Assembly: GCA_028274465.1 (NCBI GenBank)
Contig: CM051455.1
Coordinates: 113,683,547-113,747,546, forward strand
DNA: 64,000 bases
Reading direction: 5' to 3'
Source: Plantago ovata
Lineage: Eukaryota > Streptophyta > Magnoliopsida > Lamiales > Plantaginaceae
Shown: positions 63,271-64,000 of the stretch, piece after piece
Numbering within the stretch: the first letter of the stretch is position 1
Layout of the letters: each line of letters opens with the position of its first letter
Made by a program: the position numbers and the translations under genes
The notes under the pieces: generated by a model
What the model saw: the letters and a program-made list of their open reading frames with translations, nothing else
Told to the model about the DNA's origin: nothing
Databases searched by the model: none

Positions 63271-64000
63271 TGATGAACGTATTTTTGACGCGTTCATCTT
63301 GTCTTTTTTACCTTCTTTTGCTATCTTCTAGCCTTGTTTTTTGGTTAGTTTTGTAGAATAGTGTCACGTTTTGTGTTTTCTGCATTTTCAGGCACTTAGG
63401 TACGAAACGGCGTTTTTGGAGCTAAAAACGAGCCTTTTTGATGGAAAAGATGGCCCCGTTGAAGTTTCCCAATCTCCGTGGCTTGTTCGTGAGTGTCTGA
63501 ACCTCAATAAGCATTGAGAAGGATGAGTCCAAGGCACCCGAGGGCCGTACGAGGACAAAAAGATTGAGTTTGAAGACAAAAATCTGCCCAGGAGCCAAGC
63601 TAAGCGCCTGGAATAGTGAAGCGCTCCGCTTCATTTTCCAGGAGTTTTGGCACAGCAGCCAAGCGAAGCGCTTGGAGGGCCCAAGCGCTCCGCTTGGCCT
63701 CTCCAAGCGGTCCGCTTGGCAGCGGTTACGTTTTCGGATTTTCCTTCTTCAATCTGATCTTCAGTTACTTTTTGGATACTTTTGAACTGTAGCTTCGTTT
63801 TGGAGAGCTCCTAAGCCCCAAAACTCAGAGAAAACTCAGATTACATTGTATTTTAGATTGGATTAAAGGTTTTGGCATAGGATTGCATCCGTTGTTTCAT
63901 CTACGGAGAGGTTTTCATCAATACCCACCGATTAGTGACAGCTTGGTGGTAACATTGTATCATTATCTCTTGTCTAGTAGTTTGATTTGATGTATTCTAT
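63271..64000 (+). repeat. LTR Q of a related gypsy family (runs off the window)
   Basis: Begins TGATGAACGT like X and shares AGAATAGTGTCACGTTT and GGTAACATTGTATC with X LTRs. Most of the rest differs. In place of the GGGGCG palindromes it has CCAAGCG...CGCTTGG palindromes (63594-63722). It is probably inserted into Z. Confidence 0.75.

Noticed and set aside
63388..63706. Minus-strand ORFs in LTR Q
   Set aside because: Frames through the palindromic LTR; no family features.

Overview
This is nuclear DNA from a flowering plant, probably a eudicot. It shows interrupted genes with GT-AG introns, a full-size plant ABCC transporter, a chloroplast-type DUF3143 protein, and dense nested plant transposable elements (Ty1/copia, Ty3/gypsy, L1 LINE, Helitron, hAT and Stowaway-like MITEs). 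The transporter looks asterid-like to me, but the species cannot be fixed from the sequence. One 100-N gap lies at 11493-11592.

Layout. (1) 1-11336: an old Ty3/gypsy element, probably Tat-like, of which the 3' part is visible: a minus-strand accessory ORF with a Transposase_28-like domain and a plus-strand candidate LTR. A decayed 8.7-kb Ty1/copia element (343-9066, minus) sits inside that ORF, flanked by the 5-bp duplication AGATG. (2) 11593-22260: the genic island. A two-exon DUF3143-type gene (plus, 11894-15147) faces an 11-exon ABCC10-like transporter (minus, 16108-21695). (3) 22261-35517: two direct copies of a roughly 0.8-kb segment upstream of the transporter. Copy A holds a 2.8-kb Helitron full of repeats, a second Helitron 3' end, a Stowaway-like MITE and a miniature LTR element. 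Copy B holds a 7.6-kb L1 LINE. (4) 35518-38222: a 5'-truncated L1 with a 14-bp target duplication, a hAT MITE with an 8-bp duplication, and a short unassigned stretch. (5) 38223-64000: a degenerate copia element (plus) serves as target for a family of Athila-like gypsy elements. Element X (plus, 40313-49899, duplication GTGCG) carries a solo LTR of the same family. Elements Y and Z (minus) are joined through one shared LTR. A related LTR (Q) interrupts Z at 63271.

Only the DUF3143-type gene and the ABCC10-like gene look like host genes. The transporter has every splice site and catalytic motif intact, but two single-base losses in T runs break exon 1. Because the rest of the gene is in perfect phase, these may be assembly errors.

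The most unusual material is the gypsy X/Y/Z family. Its members keep gag and protease but have no reverse transcriptase, RNase H or integrase. They keep a second ORF at the env position. They carry clusters of short GC-rich palindromes (GGGGCG-NNN-CGCCCC type) just upstream of the LTR TATA box and again upstream of the second ORF, and a conserved pair of A/T hairpins followed by a polypurine-tract-like core. Palindrome number differs between the two LTRs of one element, and internal regions and LTRs are mosaic between members.
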